Assembly: GCF_042647165.1 (NCBI RefSeq)
Contig: NZ_JBHRUV010000046.1
From: Camelimonas abortus
GTDB taxonomy: Bacteria > Pseudomonadota > Alphaproteobacteria > Rhizobiales > Beijerinckiaceae
Reading direction: 5' to 3' (one strand)
DNA length: 64,000 nt
Part shown: positions 17,368-26,089 of the stretch, piece by piece
Layout: each line of letters begins with the position of its first letter
Position numbering within the stretch: the first letter of the stretch is position 1
Position numbers and translations under genes: made by a program
Notes under the pieces: generated by a model
The model's database searches: none
What the model saw: the letters and a program-made list of their open reading frames with translations, nothing else
What the model was told of the DNA's origin: nothing

Positions 17368-19446
17368 ATGCCGAAGCTGATTGTCGACGGAAAAGAGATT
17401 GAGGTCCCGGCGGAGTACACGCTGCTCCAGGCCTGCGAGGCCGCCGGCGCCGAGATCCCGCGTTTCTGCTATCACGAGCGGCTGTCCATCGCCGGCAACT
17501 GCCGCATGTGCCTCGTGGAGGTGCAGGGCGGTCCGCCGAAGCCGGTGGCTTCCTGCGCCATGGGCGTGCGCGACCTGCGTCCGGGCCCCAACGGCGAGCC
17601 GCCGGTGGTGTTCACCCGGTCGCCCATGGTGAAGAAGGCCCGCGAGGGCGTGATGGAGTTCCTGCTGGTCAATCACCCGCTGGACTGCCCGATCTGCGAC
17701 CAGGGCGGCGAGTGCGACCTGCAGGACCAGGCCATGGCCTACGGCGTCGACACCAGCCGTTTCCATGAGAACAAGCGCGCCGTTGAGGACAAGTACATCG
17801 GTCCGCTGGTGCGCACCTCCATGAACCGCTGCATCCACTGCACCCGCTGCGTGCGCTTCACCAGCGAGGTGGCGGGCGTGGGCGACCTCGGCGCCATCGG
17901 CCGCGGCGAGGACATGGAGATCACCACCTATCTCGAGCACGCCATGGGCTCGGAGCTGCAGGGCAACGTCATCGACCTGTGCCCGGTGGGCGCGCTGACC
18001 TCGAAGCCCTACCAGTTCCGCGCCCGGCCGTGGGAGCTGGTCAAGACCGAGTCCGTGGACGTGATGGACGCGGTCGGCTCCGCCATCCGCATCGACACCC
18101 GCGGCCGCGAGGTGATGCGCATCCTGCCGGTGGTCAACGAGGACGTGAACGAGGAGTGGATCTCCGACAAGACCCGCTTCGTCTGGGACGGCCTCAGGAC
18201 CCAGCGCCTTGACCGCCCCTATGTGCGCGAGGACGGCCGCCTGCGCCCCGCCTCGTGGAGCGAGGCCTTCGCCGTGATCGCCGGGCGCCTGAAGGGCGTG
18301 GACGGCAGGCGCGTCGGCGCCATCGCCGGCGACCTGTGCGCGGTGGAGGAGATGTTCGCCCTTCGCCAGCTGATGCAGGCGCTGGGCTCGCCCAACATCG
18401 ACTGCCGCCAGGACGGCGCCCGCCTCAACCCGGCCTTCGGCCGCGGCAGCTACCTGTTCAACGCCACCATCGCCGGCATTGAGGACGCGGACGCCATCCT
18501 CATCATCGGCTCCAACCCGCGCCGTGAGGCGGCGGTGCTCAACGCCCGCATCCGCAAGCGCTGGCTGCAGACCGGCCTGAGGGTGGCCTATGTGGGCGAG
18601 CCGATGCAGCTGACCTGCCCGGCCGAGCAGCTGGGCGCGGGCGCCCAGACGCTGGTGGAGCTGGCCAACGGCGCCCATCCGTTCGTTGAGGTCCTGCGCC
18701 AGGCGCAGCGGCCGCTGATCATCGTCGGCCAGGGCGCGCTGGCCCGCCGCGACGGCGCGGCCGTGTTCGCCGCCGCCACCCGCCTTGCGGTGGACGTGGG
18801 CGCCATCGGCGACGACTGGAACGGCCTCAGCGTGCTGCACGCCGCGGCGGCGCGCGTCGGCGGCCTCGACGTCGGCTTCGTGCCGGGGGAGGGCGGTCTC
18901 TCCGCCTGGGAGATGGTCGCTCCCGGCGCGCTCGACGTGCTGTACCTGCTCGGCGCCGACGAGATCGAGGCGGCGCCCGGCGCCTTCGTCATCTATCAGG
19001 GCAGCCACGGCGACCGCGGCGCCCACCGCGCCGACGTGGTGCTGCCGGGCGCGGCCTATCCGGAGAAGTCCGGCATTTACGTCAACACCGAGGGGCGGGC
19101 GCAGCTGGCCGACCGCGCCTCCTTCCCGCCGGGCGAGGCGCGCGAGGACTGGGCCATCATCCGCGCCCTGTCGGAAGCGCTCGGCGCGCGGCTGCCTTAT
19201 GACAACCTGGGCCAGCTGCGCGCGGCGCTTTACGCCGAGGTTCCGCACATGGCGGAGCACGGCGTGGTCACGCCCGGGGCCCTCGACCTGCCGGCGATCG
19301 CCGCGGCCATCGGCCAGATGGACCCTGCGCCCTTCGCCAGCACGGTGACCGATTTCTACCTGACCAACCCCATCGCCCGCGCCTCGGCGGTGATGGCGGA
19401 ATGTTCGGCGCTGGCGCGCGGCGCCGTCGCCCAGGCTGCTGAGTAA
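17368..19446 (+). CDS. nuoG: NADH-quinone oxidoreductase subunit G
   Basis: A 692-residue 75-kDa-family subunit. The N-terminal region carries a 2Fe-2S cluster (C34, C45, C48, C63), the N5 cluster with its histidine ligand (H103 in VNHPLDC, then C107, C110, C116) and the N4 4Fe-4S motif CIHCTRC (C155, C158, C161; fourth Cys in DLCPVGA). The molybdopterin-oxidoreductase-like domain follows but is not catalytic in complex I. The start has GGAAGGAAGCC upstream. Confidence 0.97.
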   Translation: MPKLIVDGKEIEVPAEYTLLQACEAAGAEIPRFCYHERLSIAGNCRMCLVEVQGGPPKPVASCAMGVRDLRPGPNGEPPVVFTRSPMVKKAREGVMEFLLVNHPLDCPICDQGGECDLQDQAMAYGVDTSRFHENKRAVEDKYIGPLVRTSMNRCIHCTRCVRFTSEVAGVGDLGAIGRGEDMEITTYLEHAMGSELQGNVIDLCPVGALTSKPYQFRARPWELVKTESVDVMDAVGSAIRIDTRGREVMRILPVVNEDVNEEWISDKTRFVWDGLRTQRLDRPYVREDGRLRPASWSEAFAVIAGRLKGVDGRRVGAIAGDLCAVEEMFALRQLMQALGSPNIDCRQDGARLNPAFGRGSYLFNATIAGIEDADAILIIGSNPRREAAVLNARIRKRWLQTGLRVAYVGEPMQLTCPAEQLGAGAQTLVELANGAHPFVEVLRQAQRPLIIVGQGALARRDGAAVFAAATRLAVDVGAIGDDWNGLSVLHAAAARVGGLDVGFVPGEGGLSAWEMVAPGALDVLYLLGADEIEAAPGAFVIYQGSHGDRGAHRADVVLPGAAYPEKSGIYVNTEGRAQLADRASFPPGEAREDWAIIRALSEALGARLPYDNLGQLRAALYAEVPHMAEHGVVTPGALDLPAIAAAIGQMDPAPFASTVTDFYLTNPIARASAVMAECSALARGAVAQAAE

Positions 19447-19457
19447 GGGGAGCCGCG

Positions 19458-20510
19458 ATGTCGTTCTGGGATGGACTCCTGCACGTCCTGCTCATCGCCC
19501 TGCAGAGCGTGGCGCTGCTGGTGGCGCTGCTGCTGTTCACGGCGTACTACCTGCTCGCCGACCGCAAGATCTGGGCGGCCGTGCAGCTGCGCCGCGGCCC
19601 CAATGTGGTGGGCGCCTTCGGCCTGCTGCAGTCCTTCGCCGACCTGTTCAAGTTCGTGCTCAAGGAGCCGGTGATCCCGGCGGGCTCCAACAAGGGCCTG
19701 TTCCTGCTGGCGCCGCTGATCACCGGCGTGCTGGCGCTGTCCGCCTGGGCGGTGGTTCCGGTCAACGCCGGCTGGGTGGTGGCCGACATCAACGTCGGCA
19801 TCCTGTTCATTCTCGCCATCTCGTCGCTGATGGTCTACGGCACCATCATGGCCGGCTGGTCGTCGAACTCGAAGTACCCGTTCCTGTCGGCGCTGCGCGC
19901 CACGGCGCAGATGGTGAGCTATGAGGTCTCCATCGGCTTCGTGCTGGTGACGGTGCTGATGTGCGCCGGCACGCTCAACATCTCCGGCATCGTGGCGGCC
20001 CAGGAGTCGCGCGGCCTGGCGACGCTGCTCGGCGTCCCGCAGCTCACCTTCCTGAACTGGTACGTCATTCCGCTGTTCCCGATGTTCGTGATCTTCCTGA
20101 TCTCGACCCTCGCGGAGACCAACCGTCCGCCCTTCGACCTGGCGGAGGCGGAATCCGAGCTCGTCGCCGGCTTCATGGTGGAGTATTCCTCCACGCCGTA
20201 CCTGCTGTTCATGCTCGGCGAGTACATCGCCATCCTGACCATGTGCGCGATGGGCGCCCTGCTGTTCATGGGCGGCTGGTCGGCGCCGGTTAACCTCCCG
20301 CCCTTCACCTGGGTGCCGGGCGTGGTGTGGTTCATCCTCAAGCTGTCGGTGATGTTCTTCTTCATCGCCATGGCCAAGGCGATGGTTCCGCGCTACCGCT
20401 ACGACCAGCTGATGCGTCTGGGCTGGAAGGTGTTCCTGCCCATCTCGCTGGTCATGGTGGTGGTCGTGGCGGCGTTCCTGCACTTCACCGGCTTCGCGCC
20501 CGGCGCATGA
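19458..20510 (+). CDS. nuoH: NADH-quinone oxidoreductase subunit H
   Basis: A 350-residue membrane subunit that lines the quinone entry channel. About eight transmembrane segments are evident. Conserved loops include RKIWAAVQLRRGPNVVG and AETNRPPFDLAEAESELVAGF with the acidic residues of the family. The ATG at 19458 has GGGGAGCCGCG upstream, 11 bases after nuoG. The stop overlaps the next small gene by four bases. Confidence 0.97.
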   Translation: MSFWDGLLHVLLIALQSVALLVALLLFTAYYLLADRKIWAAVQLRRGPNVVGAFGLLQSFADLFKFVLKEPVIPAGSNKGLFLLAPLITGVLALSAWAVVPVNAGWVVADINVGILFILAISSLMVYGTIMAGWSSNSKYPFLSALRATAQMVSYEVSIGFVLVTVLMCAGTLNISGIVAAQESRGLATLLGVPQLTFLNWYVIPLFPMFVIFLISTLAETNRPPFDLAEAESELVAGFMVEYSSTPYLLFMLGEYIAILTMCAMGALLFMGGWSAPVNLPPFTWVPGVVWFILKLSVMFFFIAMAKAMVPRYRYDQLMRLGWKVFLPISLVMVVVVAAFLHFTGFAPGA

Positions 20511-20755
20511 CGCAGCTTCCCGCGGCGGCGCTGGCCGGCGCCGCCATCGGCCTGGCGATGGCCGCGCTGCAGGTGGTTCTGGTCCAGTCGTTCGCCGCCC
20601 GGGCCATCGAGCGGGAGACGGAAGGGGAAGGTCCGTCCCCGGATGAGGGCGAGTTCCGGAAGCGGCTGGCGCTGACGCGCCGGCTGGTCTGGTCGTCCCT
20701 CGCGGTTCTGCCGCTGGCGGGCGCGCTGCTGGGCGCGCTGGTCAGCAGGATCTGA
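20507..20755 (+). CDS. Unrecognised small membrane protein inside the nuo operon
   Basis: An 82-residue protein between nuoH and nuoI. Its ATG overlaps the nuoH stop as ATGA, the same coupling used by nuoC-nuoD, which supports real translation. Two hydrophobic segments (about 4-26 and 60-79) flank a hydrophilic stretch rich in Glu and Arg (RAIERETEGEGPSPDEGEFR). It is not one of the 14 core subunits. A role in complex I assembly or as a supernumerary subunit is an inference from position only; it could also be a fast-evolving gene with no link to complex I. Confidence 0.62.
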   Translation: MTQLPAAALAGAAIGLAMAALQVVLVQSFAARAIERETEGEGPSPDEGEFRKRLALTRRLVWSSLAVLPLAGALLGALVSRI

Positions 20756-20843
20756 GCCGCCAGCCCGGCAGGGCTGGGCGGCTCGCGACAACATCCTGTC
20801 GGGGCGGCCGCGCGCGGCCTCCTGACGCTGAGGAGTGGAGATC

Positions 20844-21332
20844 ATGGCGATCGGCCAGACGGTGTCGTCGTTGTTCCTGAAGGAGTTCGTGTCGGCGTTC
20901 TTCCTGTCGATGCGCTACTTCTTCCGGCCGAAGGCGACGCTCAACTATCCCTTCGAGAAGGGGCAGCTGTCGCCGCGCTTCCGTGGCGAACACGCCCTGC
21001 GCCGCTATCCCAATGGCCAGGAGCGCTGCATCGCCTGCAAGCTGTGCGAGGCCATCTGCCCGGCGCAGGCGATCACCATCGAGGCCGGCCCGCGCCGCAA
21101 CGACGGCACGCGCCGCACCACCCGCTACGACATCGACATGGTGAAATGCATCTACTGCGGCATGTGCCAGGAGGCCTGCCCGGTGGACGCGATCGTCGAG
21201 GGCCCCAACTACGAGTTCGCCGTGGAGACGCGCGAGGAGCTCTATTACGACAAGGCGAAGCTCCTCGATAACGGCGACCGGTGGGAGCGCGAGATCGCGC
21301 GCAACATCGCCATGGACGCCCCGTACCGCTGA
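20844..21332 (+). CDS. nuoI: NADH-quinone oxidoreductase subunit I
   Basis: A 162-residue ferredoxin-like subunit with two 4Fe-4S clusters (N6a, N6b). The ligand sets are C62-C65-C68-C72 (CIACKLCEAICP) and C102-C105-C108-C112 (CIYCGMCQEACP). Residues 1-25 form the amphipathic membrane-facing helix. The ATG at 20844 has AGGAG eight bases upstream; an in-frame GTG at 20835 overlaps that RBS and is unlikely. Confidence 0.97.
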   Translation: MAIGQTVSSLFLKEFVSAFFLSMRYFFRPKATLNYPFEKGQLSPRFRGEHALRRYPNGQERCIACKLCEAICPAQAITIEAGPRRNDGTRRTTRYDIDMVKCIYCGMCQEACPVDAIVEGPNYEFAVETREELYYDKAKLLDNGDRWEREIARNIAMDAPYR

Positions 21333-21447
21333 TAACCAGTTTCCAGAACGCCCCGCGCCTGAGGCGCCGGGGCGGCCACCCCAGGGCCTTTCCGGCTACA
21401 GCGCATGGCGCAGGCAGGCCGGCCAGGGCTGTCAAGGACGCAGACGG

Positions 21448-22056
21448 ATGATCGCCGCAGCAGTCTTCTTCTACATCTTCTCGGCAGTGGCCGTAGCCTC
21501 GGCGCTCATGGTGATCGCTTCGCGCAATCCCGTGCATTCGGTCCTGTTCCTGATCCTGACCTTCGCGAACGTCACCGGCCTGTTCATCCTGCTGGGCGCC
21601 GAGTTCCTGGGGCTGCTGCTGGTCATCGTCTACGTCGGCGCGGTCGCGGTGCTGTTCCTGTTCGTGGTGATGATGCTGGACGTGGACTTCGCCGCGCTGA
21701 AGAAGGGCGCGCTGCAGTACGCGCCGGTGGGCGCGCTGGTCGGGATCGCGCTGCTGGCCGAGCTGCTGTTGGTGATCGGCGCCTGGCTGGCGCCGGGCGG
21801 CCTGCCGCGCGCCGGCGCCGCTCCCATCCCGCAGGGGATCACCAACACCGAGGCGCTGGCGCGGGTGCTGTACACGGACTTCGTCCTTTACTTCCAGCTG
21901 GCCGGCCTCGTGCTGCTGGTGGCCATGATCGGCGCCATCGTGCTGACCCTGCGCCACAAGCCGAACGTGCGCCGCCAGGACATCGCCCGCCAGGTGGCGC
22001 GCACGAAGGAAGACGTCATCGAGCTGCGGAAGACGCCCTTCCGTCGCGGCCTCTGA
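21448..22056 (+). CDS. nuoJ: NADH-quinone oxidoreductase subunit J
   Basis: A 202-residue membrane subunit with five transmembrane segments. The conserved third helix is recognisable (EFLGLLLVIVYVGAVAVLFLFVVMMLD, with the pi-bulge region). The ATG at 21448 lies 115 bases after nuoI. The C terminus is basic and cytoplasmic (RHKPNVRRQD). The stop is 11 bases before nuoK. Confidence 0.96.
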   Translation: MIAAAVFFYIFSAVAVASALMVIASRNPVHSVLFLILTFANVTGLFILLGAEFLGLLLVIVYVGAVAVLFLFVVMMLDVDFAALKKGALQYAPVGALVGIALLAELLLVIGAWLAPGGLPRAGAAPIPQGITNTEALARVLYTDFVLYFQLAGLVLLVAMIGAIVLTLRHKPNVRRQDIARQVARTKEDVIELRKTPFRRGL

Positions 22057-22067
22057 GGAGCATCGCC

Positions 22068-22376
22068 ATGATCATCGGGCTTGGCCACTATCTCACCGTC
22101 GCCGCCATCCTGTTCACCATCGGCGTGTTCGGCATCTTCCTGAACCGCAAGAACGTCATCGTCATCCTGATGTCCGTCGAGCTGCTGCTGCTGGCGGTGA
22201 ACCTCAACATGGTGACGTTCTCCAGCTTCCTCGGCGACATGATGGGGCAGGTGTTCTCGCTGATGGTGCTCACCGTCGCCGCGGCCGAGACCGCCATCGG
22301 CCTCGCCATCCTGGTCGTGTTCTTCCGCAACCGCGGCTCCATCGCGGTGGAGGACGTGAACACGCTGAAGGGCTGA
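22068..22376 (+). CDS. nuoK: NADH-quinone oxidoreductase subunit K
   Basis: A 102-residue membrane subunit with three transmembrane helices and the conserved glutamates of the proton path (MSVELLLLAVNLN and AAAETAIGLAI). The ATG at 22068 has GAGGAG upstream and gives MIIGLGHYL, the usual start for the family. Normal length. Confidence 0.97.
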   Translation: MIIGLGHYLTVAAILFTIGVFGIFLNRKNVIVILMSVELLLLAVNLNMVTFSSFLGDMMGQVFSLMVLTVAAAETAIGLAILVVFFRNRGSIAVEDVNTLKG

Positions 22377-22594
22377 CGCCGGCCGCCAGGCCCGGCCCCG
22401 CGGCGCGGGGCGGGGCGGCGGCGGTCCCAGACACGCCGGCCCGCGTGAGCTTCATGCGGGGCGGCTCCGGAACAGGCGCCGCGACAGGCTTTCCCCGGCA
22501 GGGGCGGGCAGGGGGAAACCCCGTCGCGGGGCCGTAACACGCCACAGGGCGGCGTGGCTCGCGCCGCAACCGCCCGCATGCACGAACGGCCGTC

Positions 22595-24571
22595 ATGTAT
22601 CACGCGATCGTCTTTCTTCCGCTTGCCGGATTTCTGATTGCAGGCCTCTTTGGCCGCATCATGGGGGCGCGCGCCAGCGAAATCGTCACCACGTCGCTGC
22701 TGTTTGTGGCGGCGGCGCTTTCGTGGGTGACGTTCTTTCAGGTGGCCTGGGGAACCGGCCCGGTTCAGGTGACGGTCGTCAACTGGATGACCTCCGGCGG
22801 GCTCTCCGTCGACTGGGCGCTGAAGATCGACACGCTGACCGCCGTGATGCTGGTGGTCGTGAACTCGGTGTCGGCGCTCGTGCACCTGTACTCCATCGGC
22901 TACATGCACGAGGATCCGTCGCGGCCGCGCTTCTTCGCCTACCTGTCGCTGTTCACCTTCGCCATGCTGATGCTGGTGACGGCCGACAATCTCGTGCAGA
23001 TGTTCTTCGGCTGGGAGGGCGTGGGCCTCGCCTCCTATCTGCTCATCGGCTTCTGGTATCACAAGGACTCCGCCAACGCCGCGGCGATGAAGGCCTTCGT
23101 CGTCAACCGCGTCGGCGACTTCGGCTTCCTGCTCGGCATCTTCACCGTGTTCGTGATGACCGGCTCCGTGGCCTTCGCCGACATCTTCGCGAAGGCGCCG
23201 GAGATGGCGCAGCAGTCGTTCCGCCTGCTCGGCCACGAGTGGAACGCCATGACGCTGGCCTGCCTGCTGCTGTTCATGGGCGCCATGGGCAAGTCGGCGC
23301 AGTTCCTGCTGCACACCTGGCTGCCTGACGCCATGGAGGGCCCGACGCCGGTGTCCGCCCTGATCCACGCCGCCACCATGGTGACGGCCGGCGTGTTCAT
23401 GGTCGCCCGCCTGTCGCCGCTGTTCGAGCTTGCGCCCACCGCCATGGTGGTGATGACGGTGATCGGCGCCACCACCGCCTTCTTCGCCGCCACCGTCGGC
23501 CTCGTGCAGAACGACATCAAGCGGGTCATCGCCTATTCGACCTGCTCGCAGCTCGGCTACATGTTCGTGGCGCTGGGCGTGGGCGCTTTCGGCGCCGGCG
23601 TGTTCCACCTGTTCACCCACGCCTTCTTCAAGGCGCTGCTGTTCCTTGGCGCCGGCTCGGTGATCCATGCCTGCCACCATGAGCAGGACATGCGGAAGAT
23701 GGGCGGTCTCGCCCGTTACATCCCCTTCACCATGGCCGCCATGCTGATCGGCAACCTGGCGCTGACCGGCTTCCCCTTCACCGCCGGCTATTATTCGAAG
23801 GACGCGATCATCGAGGCTTCGTTCGCCTCGCACTCGCCGGCCTCCACCTACGCCTTCCTGTGCGTTGTGGTCGCGGCGCTGTTCACCTCCTTCTATTCCT
23901 GGCGCCTGTTCTTCATGACCTTCTTCGGCGAGGCGAAGTGGAAGCACGCGGCGGCCCATGACCATGACGCTCACGCGCATGACGGCCATGGCCATGGCGA
24001 CCATACGCCTCACGAGAGCCCCGCGGTGATGATGATCCCGCTGGCGGTGCTCTCGGTCGGCGCGCTGGCCGCTGGCGCCGTGTTCGCCGGCGACTTCATC
24101 GGCGCCAGCTACGACGCCTTCTGGAAGGGCGCGCTGTTCACCGCGAAGGACAACCACATCCTGCACGACATGCACAACGTGCCTGGCTGGGTGAAGCTGT
24201 CGCCGATGGTCATGATGGTCCTCGGCTTCGTGGTGGCCTGGTGGTTCTACGTGAAGAACCCGGAGGCGCCGCGGCGTCTCGCGGCAGACCAGCCGCTCAT
24301 GTACCGGTTCCTGCTCAACAAGTGGTACTTCGACGAGATCTACGACTTCCTGTTCGTGCGTCCGGCGAAGTGGCTCGGCTCCTTCCTCTGGAAGAAGGGC
24401 GACGGCTGGCTCATCGACGGCTTCGGGCCTGACGGCGTCTCCGCCCGGGTCGTGGACGTGGCCAACCGCGCGGTGCGGCTGCAGTCCGGTTACCTCTATC
24501 ACTACGCATTCGCCATGCTGATCGGCGTTGCGCTCTTCGTCACCTGGTACCTCGTTGGAGGGGCCCACTGA
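22595..24571 (+). CDS. nuoL: NADH-quinone oxidoreductase subunit L
   Basis: A 658-residue antiporter-like proton-pumping subunit. It has the Mrp-type core with GWEGVGLASYLLIGFW, the conserved lysine segment GKSAQFLLHTWLPDAMEGPTPVSALIHAATM, and the long C-terminal lateral helix region. A histidine-rich cytoplasmic or periplasmic loop (AAHDHDAHAHDGHGHGDH) follows residue 445 and is a common variable feature. A 218-base gap separates it from nuoK. The stop and the nuoM start share one base (TGATG). Confidence 0.97.
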   Translation: MYHAIVFLPLAGFLIAGLFGRIMGARASEIVTTSLLFVAAALSWVTFFQVAWGTGPVQVTVVNWMTSGGLSVDWALKIDTLTAVMLVVVNSVSALVHLYSIGYMHEDPSRPRFFAYLSLFTFAMLMLVTADNLVQMFFGWEGVGLASYLLIGFWYHKDSANAAAMKAFVVNRVGDFGFLLGIFTVFVMTGSVAFADIFAKAPEMAQQSFRLLGHEWNAMTLACLLLFMGAMGKSAQFLLHTWLPDAMEGPTPVSALIHAATMVTAGVFMVARLSPLFELAPTAMVVMTVIGATTAFFAATVGLVQNDIKRVIAYSTCSQLGYMFVALGVGAFGAGVFHLFTHAFFKALLFLGAGSVIHACHHEQDMRKMGGLARYIPFTMAAMLIGNLALTGFPFTAGYYSKDAIIEASFASHSPASTYAFLCVVVAALFTSFYSWRLFFMTFFGEAKWKHAAAHDHDAHAHDGHGHGDHTPHESPAVMMIPLAVLSVGALAAGAVFAGDFIGASYDAFWKGALFTAKDNHILHDMHNVPGWVKLSPMVMMVLGFVVAWWFYVKNPEAPRRLAADQPLMYRFLLNKWYFDEIYDFLFVRPAKWLGSFLWKKGDGWLIDGFGPDGVSARVVDVANRAVRLQSGYLYHYAFAMLIGVALFVTWYLVGGAH

Positions 24572-26082
24572 TGTTCGGCTTTGGCATCCTCTCTGGCCTG
24601 GTCGCAATTCCTGTCGTCGGCGCGCTGCTGATCCTGGCGCTGCGCGGGTCGCAGGAGTCCGTCGCGTCCAACGCGCGCTGGATCGCGCTTGTGACCACGC
24701 TGGCGACCTTCGTGCTGTCGCTCGTGGCGTGGAGCCGTTTCGACGGCTCCAGCGCCGCCTTCCAGCTGGTGGAGAGCCACGCCTGGCTCTCCGAGACCAT
24801 CCGCTTCAAGCTGGGCGTCGACGGCTTCTCGCTGCCGTTCATCGTGCTGACGGCGTTCCTGATGCCGTTCTGCGTGCTGGCGTCGTGGTCATCCATTGAG
24901 AAGCGGGTGCGCGAGTACTTCATCGCCTTCCTGGTGCTGGAGGCCACCATGGTGGGCGTGTTCGCCGCGCTTGACCTGGTGCTGTTCTACCTGTTCTTCG
25001 AGGCTGGCCTGATCCCGATGTTCCTGATCATCGGCATCTGGGGGCACGACCGGCGCATTTACGCCAGCTACAAGTTCTTCCTGTACACGCTGGCGGGCTC
25101 GGTGCTGATGCTGCTGGCCATCATGGCCATGTACTGGGCCGCCGGCACCACCGACATTCCGACCCTGCTGCAGCACCGCTTCGGCGAGAGCCTGCAGATC
25201 TGGCTGTGGCTGGCCTTCTTCGCCTCCTTCGCGGTGAAGATGCCGATGTGGCCGGTGCACACCTGGCTTCCGGACGCCCACGTGGAGGCGCCCACGGCGG
25301 GCTCGGTCATCCTGGCGGGCATCCTGCTGAAGATGGGCGGCTACGGCTTCATCCGCTTCTCGCTGCCGATGTTCCCGGACGCCTCGGCGTATTTCGCGCC
25401 GCTGGTCTACGCCATGTCCGTGATCGCGATCATCTACACCTCGCTGGTCGCGCTCATGCAGGAGAACATCAAGAAGCTGATCGCCTATTCGTCGATCGCC
25501 CACATGGGCTTCGTCACCATGGGCATCTTCTCGATGACCGAGCAGGGCGTGCAGGGCGCCATGTTCCAGATGGTGTCGCACGGCCTGGTCTCCGGCGCGC
25601 TGTTCCTTGGCGTCGGCGTGATCTACGACCGCATGCACACGCTGCGCATCGACGCCTACGGCGGTCTGGTGGAGCGCATGCCGCGCTACGCCGTGGTGAT
25701 GCTGATCCTCACCATGGCCAATGTCGGCCTGCCGGGCACCTCGGGCTTCATCGGCGAGTTCCTGACCATGCTCGGCACGTTCCGCGTGCAGCCTCTGGTG
25801 GCGCTGCTGGCCTGCACTGGCGTCATCCTGTCGGCCGCCTACGCCCTGTGGCTGTACCGCCGCGTGGTGTTCGGCAAGATGGAGAAGGATTCGCTGCGCG
25901 AGATGACCGACCTCAACGCCCGTGAGCTGGTCATGTTCGTTCCGCTGGTCCTGCTGATCATCTGGTACGGCGTGCAGCCCGGCCAGATCCTCGACGTCTT
26001 CGCCGCGCCGACCGTGGAACTCCTGAAGCACACCCAATCCGCGCTCTCCGCCGTGAAGACGGCCGCGCTCGCGATCCATTGA
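24571..26082 (+). CDS. nuoM: NADH-quinone oxidoreductase subunit M
   Basis: A 503-residue antiporter-like membrane subunit with about 14 transmembrane segments. Conserved features are LFYLFFEAGLIPMFLIIG with its key glutamate, KMPMWPVHTWLPDAHVEAPTAGSVILAGILLKMG, and LIAYSSIAHMGFV. The ATG is coupled to the nuoL stop. Normal length, no anomaly. Confidence 0.97.
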   Translation: MFGFGILSGLVAIPVVGALLILALRGSQESVASNARWIALVTTLATFVLSLVAWSRFDGSSAAFQLVESHAWLSETIRFKLGVDGFSLPFIVLTAFLMPFCVLASWSSIEKRVREYFIAFLVLEATMVGVFAALDLVLFYLFFEAGLIPMFLIIGIWGHDRRIYASYKFFLYTLAGSVLMLLAIMAMYWAAGTTDIPTLLQHRFGESLQIWLWLAFFASFAVKMPMWPVHTWLPDAHVEAPTAGSVILAGILLKMGGYGFIRFSLPMFPDASAYFAPLVYAMSVIAIIYTSLVALMQENIKKLIAYSSIAHMGFVTMGIFSMTEQGVQGAMFQMVSHGLVSGALFLGVGVIYDRMHTLRIDAYGGLVERMPRYAVVMLILTMANVGLPGTSGFIGEFLTMLGTFRVQPLVALLACTGVILSAAYALWLYRRVVFGKMEKDSLREMTDLNARELVMFVPLVLLIIWYGVQPGQILDVFAAPTVELLKHTQSALSAVKTAALAIH

Positions 26083-26089
26083 GGCAAGC

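Noticed and set aside
23941..24020. Histidine/aspartate repeat as a separate metal-binding or repeat element
   Set aside because: It is a variable hydrophilic loop inside nuoL, in frame and without disturbance of the surrounding helices.
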